Assembly: GCA_021199275.1 (NCBI GenBank)
Contig: JAJQIJ010000021.1
Location: forward strand, 1 to 64,000
Direction of reading: 5' to 3'
Length of the DNA: 64,000 bases
Source of the DNA: Clostridiales bacterium
GTDB lineage: Bacteria > Bacillota > Clostridia > Oscillospirales > Acutalibacteraceae
Shown piece by piece: positions 7,937-16,741 of this stretch (position 1 is the stretch's first letter; every line of letters begins with the position of its first letter). A program made the translations under genes and the position numbers. A model generated the notes under the pieces. The model was not told where the DNA came from, did no database searches, and was given only the letters and a program-made list of their open reading frames with translations.

Positions 7937-10666
7937 TTAATTTATTGATATGTCTGCCATAAGCCCATAATGGTCGCTTACATAGCCGCCGGACGTGCTG
8001 TCAAGCCTTGCATAACTGTAAACCGTTCTGTCTGACGAGGTGAAAATATAGTCAATCGGGCTGCCCGAGTCAACCGTGCCCCACGCATGGTATGTGGTTG
8101 ACTGCGCAGCGCCTGCGGCAACACGCGTGTCTGTAAGCACAGACGTTATTTTGCTGTATGTTGAAGAGCTGCTGTAAAGATTAAAGTCGCCCGTCAGCAC
8201 AACAGCGGCGTCCGGGTAAAGCTCTTGAAGCTCTTGCATTTTTTCCAAAATCAGGGTGGCGCCGTAAGACTGCGCGGCACCGCTTACATTGTCAAGGTGG
8301 GTGTTCATATGTATGTACATAAAGCCCGTTGTGTTGTTTTGCAGCAGCACCCATGTGCAAATTCTGTTACAGCCGGCCCCGGTGTAAATACTTTCAACCA
8401 GCGGCGTTTCAGACAGCCAGAACGTGCCCTTGTCAATAAGAGTATATTTGTCTTTAAGCCACAATACTGCATTCATTTCAGACTGGCTTTCAGTGTCGTC
8501 CCCGCCCCTTATAACACCATAGGAATCATAAAGCGGCATTAAATCGGCAAGCTTATTAAGCCAGCTTTGGTTCATTTCCTGCGTGCCTATTGAGTCAGGC
8601 AAAAGCGAATTCATATATGAAGCAAACAGCTTTACGCGGCTTGAAGACGCCGTGCCGTCAAGCACATTGCCCCACGGCGCCGCGCAGTTGAAAGTGACAA
8701 CGCTTATATAGCCGTCGCTTGTTTCAACTTCGTCTGCGTCAGACCATGTTGAATATATATATTGTGTTTCGCCGTTAATGGTGACTTGCGCATATGTGCG
8801 AATTCTGACATAATAGGTTGCGCCGCCTATTAAAGATGCAATCGTTGCACTTGTGAGAGACGTGCCGGAAATTGTTTTTGTTGTGCTGTTTGAAAAGTCG
8901 CTGCTAAGCGAATATTGAAGTTCATACCCGTCTGCCGTGGCCACATTGCCCCATGAAAGGCTGATTTCGCCCGCAATGTCACGCGTGGCTTCAATGCCGA
9001 CTATTGTGGCAGGCTTTGGCATTACTGAAATTTCCTTGTCAACCGTGCCGGAATAAATGCCCCTGAATGTAATGCGCACATAATATTTACCCACTGCTTT
9101 CATGGCTGAAACAGAGCTGCCGGTTTCACGGTTGATATATGTAATGGTGTAATATGCCGAATCTATGACTTCGCCGGCGCTGTCTTTCACCGTGGCGGTT
9201 GGTTTTTTTGACGTTGCGTCATATGTATAGCTGGTGCTTGAAAGGGTAATGCTGTCTATTTTCGCCAGGGCTGCCGTTTTTACATGCCCGCAGACTGTGC
9301 AGGTGTATGTAATAACCCCGTCTGCCGAAGGTGTGGCGGGTGTGGTTACAGTGCCGCTGTCATAGCTGTGGGAACAATTTGTGGTAACGCTTACGGCAGA
9401 CGACCATGCCGAATAAAGCTTTGTTGCGTCGCCGTTTACAGTGACTGTTTTGTAAGTGCGCACACGCACATAGTATTTCTGCCCCGCGTTTAAAAACGAA
9501 AGCTGCTTTGATGTTGCAGAGCTGCCCGAAACGCTTACCGTTTGGGCCGAAGTGAACGCCGAATCAGTGGAATATTGCAGCTGGTAGCCTGTAATCTGTG
9601 CGCTTACCTTTCCCCATTTAACTGTAATTTCACCGTTGTTTGCAGTTGCTGCCAATGATGTAATTGACGTGGCGGCGGGCTTTATGGTGACAACCTTTTT
9701 AACAGTGCCGCTGTATCTTGTTTTGAATTTCACGCTGACATAATATTTGCCGACTGCCGTCATTGACGAAACGGTTTTTCCCGTGGCGCAGCTTATATAT
9801 GAAACAGTGTAATATTTTGAACTTATTTTAGAGCCGCCGGAATTTGTAACTGTTACAGACGGGGACTTTGCATTTGCGTCATATGTAAATGAACTTGCAG
9901 ACAGACTGACGGACGCAATTTTTGCAATGCTTACGGTTTTAACCTTGCCGCATATTTCACAGGTGTACTGCATTGAGCCGTTTTTTGCAGTGGTGGCTTT
10001 AGCCGTAACCTTTGCGCCGGTGTAGCTGTGTGAACATTTTTGGGTTGTAACGCTTTTTGCGGCTGACCAGCTTGAATATATTTTTTGGGTCTTGCCGTTT
10101 ACCGTTACCTTTTTATATGTCCTTACGCGCACATAATATTTAGTTTTTTCTTTAAGAGACGTTATCTTTTTTGACGTGGTTGTGTTTTTTGTAACAGTTT
10201 TGGTGGTTTTGGCTGAAAACGAACTGTCAGTTGAATATTGAATTTGGTAACCCGTTGTCTGGCTTGCCACTTTCCCCCATTTTACAGTAAAGCCAACCGG
10301 GGCTGCCGCCAGACTTTTAATGCTTGTGCTTTTGGGCTTTATTGTTACGATTTTCTTGAATGTGCCGCTGTATTTGCCTTTCATTTTAACTTTCACATAA
10401 TATTTGCCGACTGATTTCATGGAACTTACTGTTTTGCCTGTGGAACAGCTTATATATGAAACCGTGTAATATTTTGAACTGATTTTGTTGCCGTTTGAAT
10501 CTTTAACCGTTACGGCTGGCTTTTTTGCTTTTGAATCATAAGTATAGGTTGTTTTGCTCACGCTTACACTATATGAGCTGCTGCCTGCCACGGCGCACAA
10601 ATCAAGCCCCGCAGTTATGCTGCACAGCATTAAAACTGATAAAAACAAGCTTAAAAATTTTTTCAT
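7937..10666 (-). CDS. Secreted repeat protein with Ig-like/Fn3 modules and C-terminal EEP nuclease/phosphatase domain
   Basis: 909 residues from ATG 10666, preceded by AAGGAGG; an in-frame start at 10723 lacks a site. Residues 1-27 are a signal peptide. Then come three units, each with an Ig-like part (FTYDANAKSPSVTVTNSGG..., KYYVSVKF...YSGTVKK) and an Fn3 part (GYQLQYSTDS, YYVRVRTYK, YSAWSSA). Units one and two end in a beta-hairpin with HSY...YTCxxCG. The last 270 residues are an endonuclease/exonuclease/phosphatase domain (VTFNCAAPWGN, GTQEMNQSW, HMNTHLDN, LTGDFNLYSSS, PIDYIF, SDHYGLMADI). Asn, Glu, Asp and His metal/catalytic residues are present. Substrate unknown. Confidence 0.88.
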   Translation of the reverse strand: MKKFLSLFLSVLMLCSITAGLDLCAVAGSSSYSVSVSKTTYTYDSKAKKPAVTVKDSNGNKISSKYYTVSYISCSTGKTVSSMKSVGKYYVKVKMKGKYSGTFKKIVTIKPKSTSIKSLAAAPVGFTVKWGKVASQTTGYQIQYSTDSSFSAKTTKTVTKNTTTSKKITSLKEKTKYYVRVRTYKKVTVNGKTQKIYSSWSAAKSVTTQKCSHSYTGAKVTAKATTAKNGSMQYTCEICGKVKTVSIAKIASVSLSASSFTYDANAKSPSVTVTNSGGSKISSKYYTVSYISCATGKTVSSMTAVGKYYVSVKFKTRYSGTVKKVVTIKPAATSITSLAATANNGEITVKWGKVSAQITGYQLQYSTDSAFTSAQTVSVSGSSATSKQLSFLNAGQKYYVRVRTYKTVTVNGDATKLYSAWSSAVSVTTNCSHSYDSGTVTTPATPSADGVITYTCTVCGHVKTAALAKIDSITLSSTSYTYDATSKKPTATVKDSAGEVIDSAYYTITYINRETGSSVSAMKAVGKYYVRITFRGIYSGTVDKEISVMPKPATIVGIEATRDIAGEISLSWGNVATADGYELQYSLSSDFSNSTTKTISGTSLTSATIASLIGGATYYVRIRTYAQVTINGETQYIYSTWSDADEVETSDGYISVVTFNCAAPWGNVLDGTASSSRVKLFASYMNSLLPDSIGTQEMNQSWLNKLADLMPLYDSYGVIRGGDDTESQSEMNAVLWLKDKYTLIDKGTFWLSETPLVESIYTGAGCNRICTWVLLQNNTTGFMYIHMNTHLDNVSGAAQSYGATLILEKMQELQELYPDAAVVLTGDFNLYSSSSTYSKITSVLTDTRVAAGAAQSTTYHAWGTVDSGSPIDYIFTSSDRTVYSYARLDSTSGGYVSDHYGLMADISIN

Positions 10667-10854
10667 TGCGGCCGCCTCCTTAAGATTGCAGACAAAATTT
10701 CTGTAATTCAGTTTTAACGGCAATGCGAAAATGCCCCGCCCATGTTAAACCAATGCCTATAGTGTATATCAGAACAATAAATTAAACATAAACCGCCCGA
10801 AAGCCGCAAAGCGCCCCCAATTTGCCCTTAAAAAGCACCGCTTTGCATGCAAAC

Positions 10855-10881
10855 AAAAAGCAGCAGGCTTTTGCCTGCTGC
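10855..10881 (-). terminator. Terminator of the GH51-EEP operon
   Basis: GCAGCAGGC (10860-10868) and GCCTGCTGC (10873-10881), with five A on the left that become the U-tract on the minus strand. It lies just after the stop of the EEP lipoprotein gene. Confidence 0.85.
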
Positions 10882-10888
10882 CCTGTAA

Positions 10889-11776
10889 TCAGTTTACCAA
10901 TATGTCTGCCATAAGCCCATAATGGTCGCTTATATAGCCGTTTGATATGTCGTCAAGCCTGTAATAGCCGCCGGCTTCCTGCCCGGCAGACATGAAAATG
11001 TAATCAATCGGCTCGCCGCTGTCCGCTTCGCCCCAAGCATGGTAAGTTGTTTGCTTTTCTGCGCCTGCGCTTACCCGCGCGTCAGTCAGCAGCGCTGACA
11101 TTGTGGAATATGCCTGCCCGTCGTCTGTTTCGTTGAAGTCGCCTGTCAGCACAATTGCGACTTCTGGGTATTGGAGCATAAGTTCGCCTATTTGCTGAGC
11201 AATTACAAGCGCGCCGTAATTTGCGGCTTCTTCGCTTGCATTGTCAAGGTGGGTATTCATATGTATATATCTGAAACCCGTTTCGCTGTTTTCAAGCAGC
11301 ACCCACGTGCAAATTCTGTAACAGCCGGCGCCGGTGTAAATGCTTTCAACGAGCGGCGTTTCAGACAGCCAGAACGTGCCCTTGTCAACAAGCGTATATT
11401 TATCTTTAAGCCAAAGTATTGCATTCATTTCCGACTTGTTTTCGCTGTCGTCCCCGCCCCTTATAACGCCATAGGAATCATAAAGCGGCATTAAATCTGC
11501 AAGCTTGTCAAGCCAGCTTTGGTTCATTTCCTGCGTGCCTATTGAGTCAGGCAAAAGCGAATTCATATATGCCGCAAACAGCTTTACGCGCTTTGAAGAG
11601 GCAGTGCCGTCAAGCAAATTGCCCCACGGTGCCGCGCAGTTAAAGGTTGCCACCCTTATATATGAAGCGCCGGCGGCGGCAAAAGTCTGATATTGCGCGG
11701 CGGTGCAGCCGGAAAAAGTGCCGCATATAAACATAGCGCACAAAAACGCGGACAAAAGTTTTATAATTTTTTTCAT
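10889..11776 (-). CDS. EEP-domain lipoprotein, paralogue of the repeat protein downstream
   Basis: 295 residues. The N terminus is a lipoprotein signal (hydrophobic stretch then FSGC, lipid-modified Cys at about 24). The remainder is one EEP domain, largely identical to the C-terminal domain of the next gene: VATFNCAAPWGN, GTQEMNQSW, GVIRGGDD, HMNTHLDN, LTGDFNETD, SDHYGLMADI. Hydrolysis of a phosphodiester or phosphomonoester outside the cell is likely; the substrate (nucleic acid, phospholipid head group or sugar phosphate) is not evident. It starts 7 bases after the GH51 stop, with only a weak ribosome site (AACGA), so translational coupling is likely. Confidence 0.87.
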   Translation of the reverse strand: MKKIIKLLSAFLCAMFICGTFSGCTAAQYQTFAAAGASYIRVATFNCAAPWGNLLDGTASSKRVKLFAAYMNSLLPDSIGTQEMNQSWLDKLADLMPLYDSYGVIRGGDDSENKSEMNAILWLKDKYTLVDKGTFWLSETPLVESIYTGAGCYRICTWVLLENSETGFRYIHMNTHLDNASEEAANYGALVIAQQIGELMLQYPEVAIVLTGDFNETDDGQAYSTMSALLTDARVSAGAEKQTTYHAWGEADSGEPIDYIFMSAGQEAGGYYRLDDISNGYISDHYGLMADILVN

Positions 11777-11783
11777 ATTTTCG

Positions 11784-14198
11784 TTACTGTGATTTTTTAG
11801 ATTTTTTCTTTTTTACAACGTGAACTATTACCGCCGCTGCCGCCCCCACAACAGCCACAGCGCCTATTACAGACGGAATGGTTATTCTGAGCCACAGTGG
11901 AATATATGTGCCGTCTTCCGGCGTGCTGTCAGGCAGCTGCCACAGGTCAGCCCCGTCATTGTCGCCGTATGCTATTCTTATTACATTTACGCTGTATTCC
12001 CCTGCTTTCAGCGTTATGGTTGTTGAATCTGACGAAGTTGTGTATTTAAGCTCTTCGTCAACCGGCGCAACATAGCAGGTTTTGCCGACTTCATTGCACG
12101 CACCCGCAAAATATTCCGAAAGGCATTGGTTTGAAACATAATTTATATTTTCAAAGCCGTCTATATTGATGTCAACTGTCTGCTTTGCGCCGCTTGAATT
12201 AACTATTTTTACATAAATCACCTGTTCGTCAGCGTCCACTGTAACTGACTGGGCGAGCTCTTTAACGTCAACATCGTCGCTGAAAGAGGTGTCTATATAC
12301 TGCGTGCCTGTATTGTTGGTATAAAGCATTTGTGTGTAATAGGCCGGGGTCAGCACCGTTTCCTGCGAATCAAACCAAATTTCATTTATAGTCCAGTTTT
12401 GGGAATTAACCTTGGCAAATGTGGGCGCATAGCAGCTCATGGCGACTATGTCGCTGTTTCTTTCAAGGGCAGTCATATAAGTCGCCTCTTCAACGGCTTC
12501 AATCATGTTGCTTTTGGTCTGCATTGTGCCCCAACCGTCTGCCGTGGCGGCCCATTCACCCAAAAAGACCTTTGCGCCGCTGCGGTCATAGCTGTCATAT
12601 CTGTCGTTTATTTCGTAAAGATAGCTGCTGGCTGTGTAATAATGTTCGTCAACATAGCAGTCGCTGTAGCTTTCATTTGCAGTTTCCCATGCGTAATCAA
12701 ACGCGTCTCCGGAACCTGAAGTGCCGGCGGTTGTTATAATTGTAATGTCAGGGTAAACCGCTTTGACTTCAGCATAAAGCGCTTCAAAATTGCGCCAGTA
12801 AATTTCGCCCCAGTTTTCATTGCCGAGTTCCAAATATTTTAAATTATAAGGCTCTTCATGCCCGTATTCGGCACGCAGCGCACCCCAGTATGTGGTTTCG
12901 CTGTCTCCGTTTGCGAATTCAATTAAATCTAAAATGTCGTTTACATATTCGTCCCACTCTTCGGTGCCGGGGGTAAGGGCAATTGTTTCAACATATGCCC
13001 ACCAGTCGTCTTCGCTTTCATAGCCAAGAGCGTCAACCGCCTCTGCTCTGGCGGCAAGCCCCTCTTCGTCGTCTTCCCAATAGCCGCGCACGTCAATAAG
13101 GTATTGTTTGAACTCTTCGTCAGTCATTGAAAGCTTTTCATATGCGTCAACATTATAGTCATAATTATTTCTGCCCTGGCAGGTAAGCCCCACGTTAAGA
13201 CACGGCACAGGCTCTGCCCCAATGTCTGCACACAGGTTGAAATATTCGCCGTAACCCATGAAATTGCTGTTTATGTAATAGTCGCCGGCAGAGTCGTTGC
13301 GCCACACGTTGTAAGTCTGAACACGTTGCTCAACAGGGCCTATAGTGTCTTTCCAGTTATATAAATTTTCAAGCGAATCACCCTCGCAAAAGCAGCCGCC
13401 GGGGAAACGAATGAAAGACGGGTTAAGGTCTATAATTGCCTGCGCCAAATCAGAGCGCAGTGTGGTAAACTGCCATTCGTCAGTGCCATAGCCATATGAA
13501 TCTTGCGAAACAAGCTGCGCAAAGTCCATAAGCAAAGTGCCGCTGCCGCTGAATTCAATTGCAAGCGCGCCGTCTTCCGAAGCGGCAGATTCAAGCACCG
13601 CGGAAAACTGCACCCATTCGCCGCTAAGCCCCGAAAGGTCAACTTCAACACGGCTGTCTTCGTTTGAAGCCGAATCAAGGTAAACCGTAACGGTGCCGTT
13701 AAAGTCAACATTTTTGAAATAGCACGAAAAATCGTATTTAACCCCTTCGCTAAAGCCCATGTCCGGCGTAGACTGGAGCTCTGAATTAGGGTTCCACGTT
13801 TGGTAGTCCCAGTCTTCCACACAGCCGATATTTGTAACTGTGCCCGTGCCGGACACAGTTAAAATTTCATAATGCGTGTTGTTTTCATTCATTGGGCTTT
13901 CGCTTGAAAGTTCATGTTCAATGTTTTCAAAAAGCCAATAAGCTTCGTTGAGCTCGGCATTGTCTTCGCCGGCGTCGTTATATTCAAAGCTGTTGTTGTA
14001 AACAAGGTTTGACACCAGCCCGCCGTCGCACGCCTTTGAAATATCTTCAATAAACGTGCCGTAAAGCGTGGAACTGACTTCGTGCGAAATATTGTCTGCC
14101 GAAACGCTCAGCGTGTTGGAAGTAGCGGCGCTTGCCGGAAACACACAGCATAATGCAACAATTACAAATGTCAGCAGCACTGTTAAAACTTTTTTCAT
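11784..14198 (-). CDS. Surface GH51 alpha-L-arabinofuranosidase
   Basis: 804 residues: signal peptide 1-24, a GH51 N-terminal block (LYGTFIEDISKACDGGLVSNLVYNNSFE), a carbohydrate-binding-like beta region (100-235), then a TIM barrel with FIRFPGGCFCEG (about 262), the acid/base in LELGNENWG (about 457) and the nucleophile in FLGEWAA (about 545), a beta domain, and a C-terminal membrane helix with a KKKKSKKS tail (about 770-804). It would release arabinose from plant arabinans or arabinoxylans at the cell surface. An acidic insertion at about 365-430 (DDEEGLAARAEAV...) is unusual in the barrel. First gene of an operon with the EEP lipoprotein. Confidence 0.9.
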   Translation of the reverse strand: MKKVLTVLLTFVIVALCCVFPASAATSNTLSVSADNISHEVSSTLYGTFIEDISKACDGGLVSNLVYNNSFEYNDAGEDNAELNEAYWLFENIEHELSSESPMNENNTHYEILTVSGTGTVTNIGCVEDWDYQTWNPNSELQSTPDMGFSEGVKYDFSCYFKNVDFNGTVTVYLDSASNEDSRVEVDLSGLSGEWVQFSAVLESAASEDGALAIEFSGSGTLLMDFAQLVSQDSYGYGTDEWQFTTLRSDLAQAIIDLNPSFIRFPGGCFCEGDSLENLYNWKDTIGPVEQRVQTYNVWRNDSAGDYYINSNFMGYGEYFNLCADIGAEPVPCLNVGLTCQGRNNYDYNVDAYEKLSMTDEEFKQYLIDVRGYWEDDEEGLAARAEAVDALGYESEDDWWAYVETIALTPGTEEWDEYVNDILDLIEFANGDSETTYWGALRAEYGHEEPYNLKYLELGNENWGEIYWRNFEALYAEVKAVYPDITIITTAGTSGSGDAFDYAWETANESYSDCYVDEHYYTASSYLYEINDRYDSYDRSGAKVFLGEWAATADGWGTMQTKSNMIEAVEEATYMTALERNSDIVAMSCYAPTFAKVNSQNWTINEIWFDSQETVLTPAYYTQMLYTNNTGTQYIDTSFSDDVDVKELAQSVTVDADEQVIYVKIVNSSGAKQTVDINIDGFENINYVSNQCLSEYFAGACNEVGKTCYVAPVDEELKYTTSSDSTTITLKAGEYSVNVIRIAYGDNDGADLWQLPDSTPEDGTYIPLWLRITIPSVIGAVAVVGAAAAVIVHVVKKKKSKKSQ

Positions 14199-14256
14199 GT
14201 AAATGCACCCCGTTCTGAATTAAAAGCGCCTGTTGGGTAACACCGCTTGTGTTTTC

Positions 14257-14285
14257 ATTTTAACATATATGAAATACTGTGTCAA
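14257..14285 (-). promoter_or_regulatory. Promoter of the GH51 operon
   Basis: On the minus strand TTGACA (14285-14280), 17 bases, TAAAAT (14262-14257), about 60 bases before the start codon. Confidence 0.7.
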
Positions 14286-14381
14286 AATACATTAGTGTTA
14301 CAAATCGGTAAAAATTCAATAAATGGCAACGCCCCGTAATTCGGTGTTTGCATTGGTGAATTTTAACGCCGCTTAATTTGG

Positions 14382-14948
14382 TTATTCAAATATTGAATTT
14401 ATTAGGTTGTCATAAATTTTTGTAGGGTCGTTTAAAAACTTTTCTTTAATAATCTGAGCCTGTTCCTTGGTGGCGGCGCTTAGCTTTAAAACCATAAAAT
14501 CGCTGTTTTTATCAGTTATATGCATGGTTACATAATAAATGCCGCCGCTTTCGGTAATGTCAACCCTGTTTTCTTTTTTATAAATATCTATTTCAGCAAG
14601 CTTTTTGCAAATTTTTATGCTGGCCTCGCGCACGGTATACGGCAGGTCGTTTTCAATAATTTCAGTCAGGCGCCTGCATTCGTCAGTTGCAATTAAAAAG
14701 CCGCTTTCATCTTCAACAATAATGCCCTCTTTGGTAAGGCGCGAAATTGCCTGGGTGGTTTCAAAATAATTGGCTATTTCACCCTGCGACACGGCGTCGC
14801 AAATATTTTTTGAAGTCAGCCTTACGGCAGAATTTGCCACGACATAGCAAACAAGCAGGTTTATTGCGCTGACAGAGCGCAGCCCACCGTCTTTAATTCC
14901 ATATGTGTAAGCGTCAAATTCAGAATAGCTTTCAAATTTTTCACTCAT
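14382..14948 (-). CDS. DUF4364 family winged-helix-like protein
   Basis: 188 residues from ATG 14948 (a GTG 9 bases earlier is in frame). The N-terminal half looks like a winged helix (AINLLVCYVVANS, then ETTQAISRLTKEGIIVED as the recognition part). The C-terminal half is an alpha/beta domain (GGIYYVTMHITDKNSDFMVLKLSAATKEQA). The layout matches DUF4364 of Clostridia, annotated only as possible regulators. It is divergent from the DUF1858-trmK operon and shares the 14949-15019 control region. Confidence 0.78.
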   Translation of the reverse strand: MSEKFESYSEFDAYTYGIKDGGLRSVSAINLLVCYVVANSAVRLTSKNICDAVSQGEIANYFETTQAISRLTKEGIIVEDESGFLIATDECRRLTEIIENDLPYTVREASIKICKKLAEIDIYKKENRVDITESGGIYYVTMHITDKNSDFMVLKLSAATKEQAQIIKEKFLNDPTKIYDNLINSIFE

Positions 14949-14995
14949 AAATACCACCGTCCTGTAAAAACTATATTAACACAAAGTAAGAACAC

Positions 14996-15024
14996 TTGCA
15001 AACATTTTTGTTATATATTATAAT
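14996..15024 (+). promoter_or_regulatory. Promoter of the DUF1858-trmK-isp operon
   Basis: TTGCAA (14996-15001), 17 bases, TATAAT (15019-15024). The leader to the first start codon is about 80 bases. Confidence 0.65.
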
Positions 15025-15109
15025 ACTTAAAAAGCCCCGCCGAATATTTATGTTCTGCGCCGCACATTTTACTGCTTGCAGCTTAGGGGCGCCCAAAGAA
15101 AGGAAATAT

Positions 15110-15337
15110 GTGAAAAGCATGAAAAAGTTAGACAAGGTTACAAAAAAAACAATTATAGGCGATGTGCTTGACGTGCACCCTGACGCGGCGCCGCTCTTTC
15201 TTGAAATAGGCATGCACTGCCTTGGCTGCCCGGCTTCCAGGTCTGAAAGCATTGCGGCCGCCTGCGCCGTGCACGCCACAAATGCAGACAAACTGGTGGA
15301 TAAAATAAACGCGTTTATAGATGAAAAAAACGCTTAA
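15110..15337 (+). CDS. DUF1858 domain protein
   Basis: 75 residues. GTG 15110 follows AAAGGAAAT at a normal distance; ATG 15119 is the alternative. The sequence TIIGDVLDVHPDAAPLFLEIGMHCLGCPASRSESIAAACAVH is the classic DUF1858 pattern, with CLGCP in the middle. The family also occurs as a domain of hybrid-cluster and CoA-disulphide reductase-like proteins. A redox or Fe-S role is often suggested but not shown. Its 3' end overlaps trmK by 17 bases. Confidence 0.85.
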   Translation: MKSMKKLDKVTKKTIIGDVLDVHPDAAPLFLEIGMHCLGCPASRSESIAAACAVHATNADKLVDKINAFIDEKNA

Positions 15338-15968
15338 ATTAAAGCCGCGGCTTGCCGCCGCCGCCGAATTTGTAAGGCCGGGCGCAATTTTGGCAGACAT
15401 TGGTTGCGACCATGGGCTGCTTATTGCCCACCTGCTGCTTTCAGGCAAAATAGAGCGCGCCGTTGCAAGCGACGTTAAAGAGCAGCCGCTTGCGGCATGC
15501 AAAAGGCTTGCGCTGGAATGCGCTCTTAGCGACAAAATAGATTTTGTGCTTGCAAACGGGCTGCAAAGCGCCAGCTTTGACAGCTGCACAGACATTGCCG
15601 TTTGCGGCATGGGCGGCGAGCTCATTGCAGAAATTTTGGCAGGCTTTAAAAATATAAAAAGCCGTGGAATACATTATATTTTCAACCCAATGACTCACCC
15701 TGAAGCTCTGCGCCGGTTTTTATGTGAAAATTCATTTGAAATCGGGCGCGACATAATTGTTAAAGAGGGCAGGCATTATTACAATGTGCTTGAAGCCGAA
15801 TACACCGGCAAAAAGCAGCCGTTTGACGAAGCATATTTATATCTCGGCAACATAAATGATTTCACGCATAAAGAATATTTCATGCACCTGATTCGCTATC
15901 TTGAAAAAAAAGACGCCCCAGGCGGGCGCTGCAGCGCGGTTATAAATGCCATAAAGGAGAAGTTATGA
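15321..15968 (+). CDS. trmK: tRNA (adenine(22)-N1)-methyltransferase
   Basis: 215 residues. The SAM motif is ILADIGCDHGLLIAHLL, followed by AVASDVKEQPLAACKRLA, IDFVLANGL and the family-specific AVCGMGGELIAEIL, which together define TrmK (COG2384). It methylates N1 of A22 in tRNA, a Gram-positive modification. The next gene is the usual partner, a Nif3-like protein, with an ATGA overlap at 15965-15968. Confidence 0.93.
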   Translation: MKKTLKLKPRLAAAAEFVRPGAILADIGCDHGLLIAHLLLSGKIERAVASDVKEQPLAACKRLALECALSDKIDFVLANGLQSASFDSCTDIAVCGMGGELIAEILAGFKNIKSRGIHYIFNPMTHPEALRRFLCENSFEIGRDIIVKEGRHYYNVLEAEYTGKKQPFDEAYLYLGNINDFTHKEYFMHLIRYLEKKDAPGGRCSAVINAIKEKL

Positions 15969-16717
15969 GCACCACAGCAAAAGACATTTATGAATACATA
16001 GATTCAATAGCGCCGTTTGACGCGCAGGAAGATTGGGACAACGCGGGCTTTTTAATAGGCGATATTGGCCGTGAAATCAAACGTGCCGTGCTGTCTCTTG
16101 ACGTGAGCGGGCATGCGCTGAGCTTTGCAAAGGAACACGGCGCGCAGCTTATAATTTCGCACCACCCGGTAATTTTCGGCTCAATTTCACGCGTTATGAA
16201 AAACAGCGTTGTTTATAAGTGCATTGAAAATAATATAGACGTTTTGTCTGCCCACACAAATTTTGATTTGGCAGAAAACGGAATAAACGCAGCCCTTGCG
16301 CAGCGCTTAGGGCTTAAAAACACAAGGCATATTGCCGGCACATATATGACAGTCGGCGAACTTGAAAGCCCACGCGGCATAGATTCTTTCGCTGCGTTTG
16401 TAAAAGACGCGCTTGGCGTCAGCGGCATAAGGTACACCAAAACCGGCAAAACGATTAAAACAGTTGCCGTTATCGGCGGCGCCGCGGGTGAATTTTACGA
16501 ACTGGCTGAAAAGCAGGGCGCAGACTGCTATATAACAGGCGAAGTGCAGCACCACATAATGCTGGCATGCGCCGAAAATGACTTTGCAATAATTGAAGCC
16601 GGGCATTTTGAAACAGAATCTGAATCTTTTAAAATGCTGCTGGGCGCCCTGTCTGAAAAGTTTAAGGGCGTTGAATTTTTATGGGCGGGTGACGAAAACC
16701 CGGTTCACACCATTTAA
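15965..16717 (+). CDS. Nif3-like dinuclear metal centre protein (YqfO type)
   Basis: 250 residues with the family metal motifs: LIISHHPVIFG (two His), LSAHTNFD (His, Asp) and, near the C terminus, EAGHFETE (His and Glu). The N-terminal DIYEYIDSIAPFDAQEDWDNAGF is characteristic of the family. These hexameric proteins are often labelled GTP cyclohydrolase type 2, but the in vivo substrate is debated. At 250 residues it lacks the PII-like insert found in the 370-residue Bacillus YqfO. It is translationally coupled to trmK. Confidence 0.9.
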   Translation: MSTTAKDIYEYIDSIAPFDAQEDWDNAGFLIGDIGREIKRAVLSLDVSGHALSFAKEHGAQLIISHHPVIFGSISRVMKNSVVYKCIENNIDVLSAHTNFDLAENGINAALAQRLGLKNTRHIAGTYMTVGELESPRGIDSFAAFVKDALGVSGIRYTKTGKTIKTVAVIGGAAGEFYELAEKQGADCYITGEVQHHIMLACAENDFAIIEAGHFETESESFKMLLGALSEKFKGVEFLWAGDENPVHTI

Positions 16718-16741
16718 TTTTACGCTGTAAGGTGCTGTAAA

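Noticed and set aside
10717..10755. Another dispersed-repeat fragment (minus strand)
   Set aside because: The match (AACATGGG, CGGGGCATTTT) is short and lacks both edges, so it could be chance.
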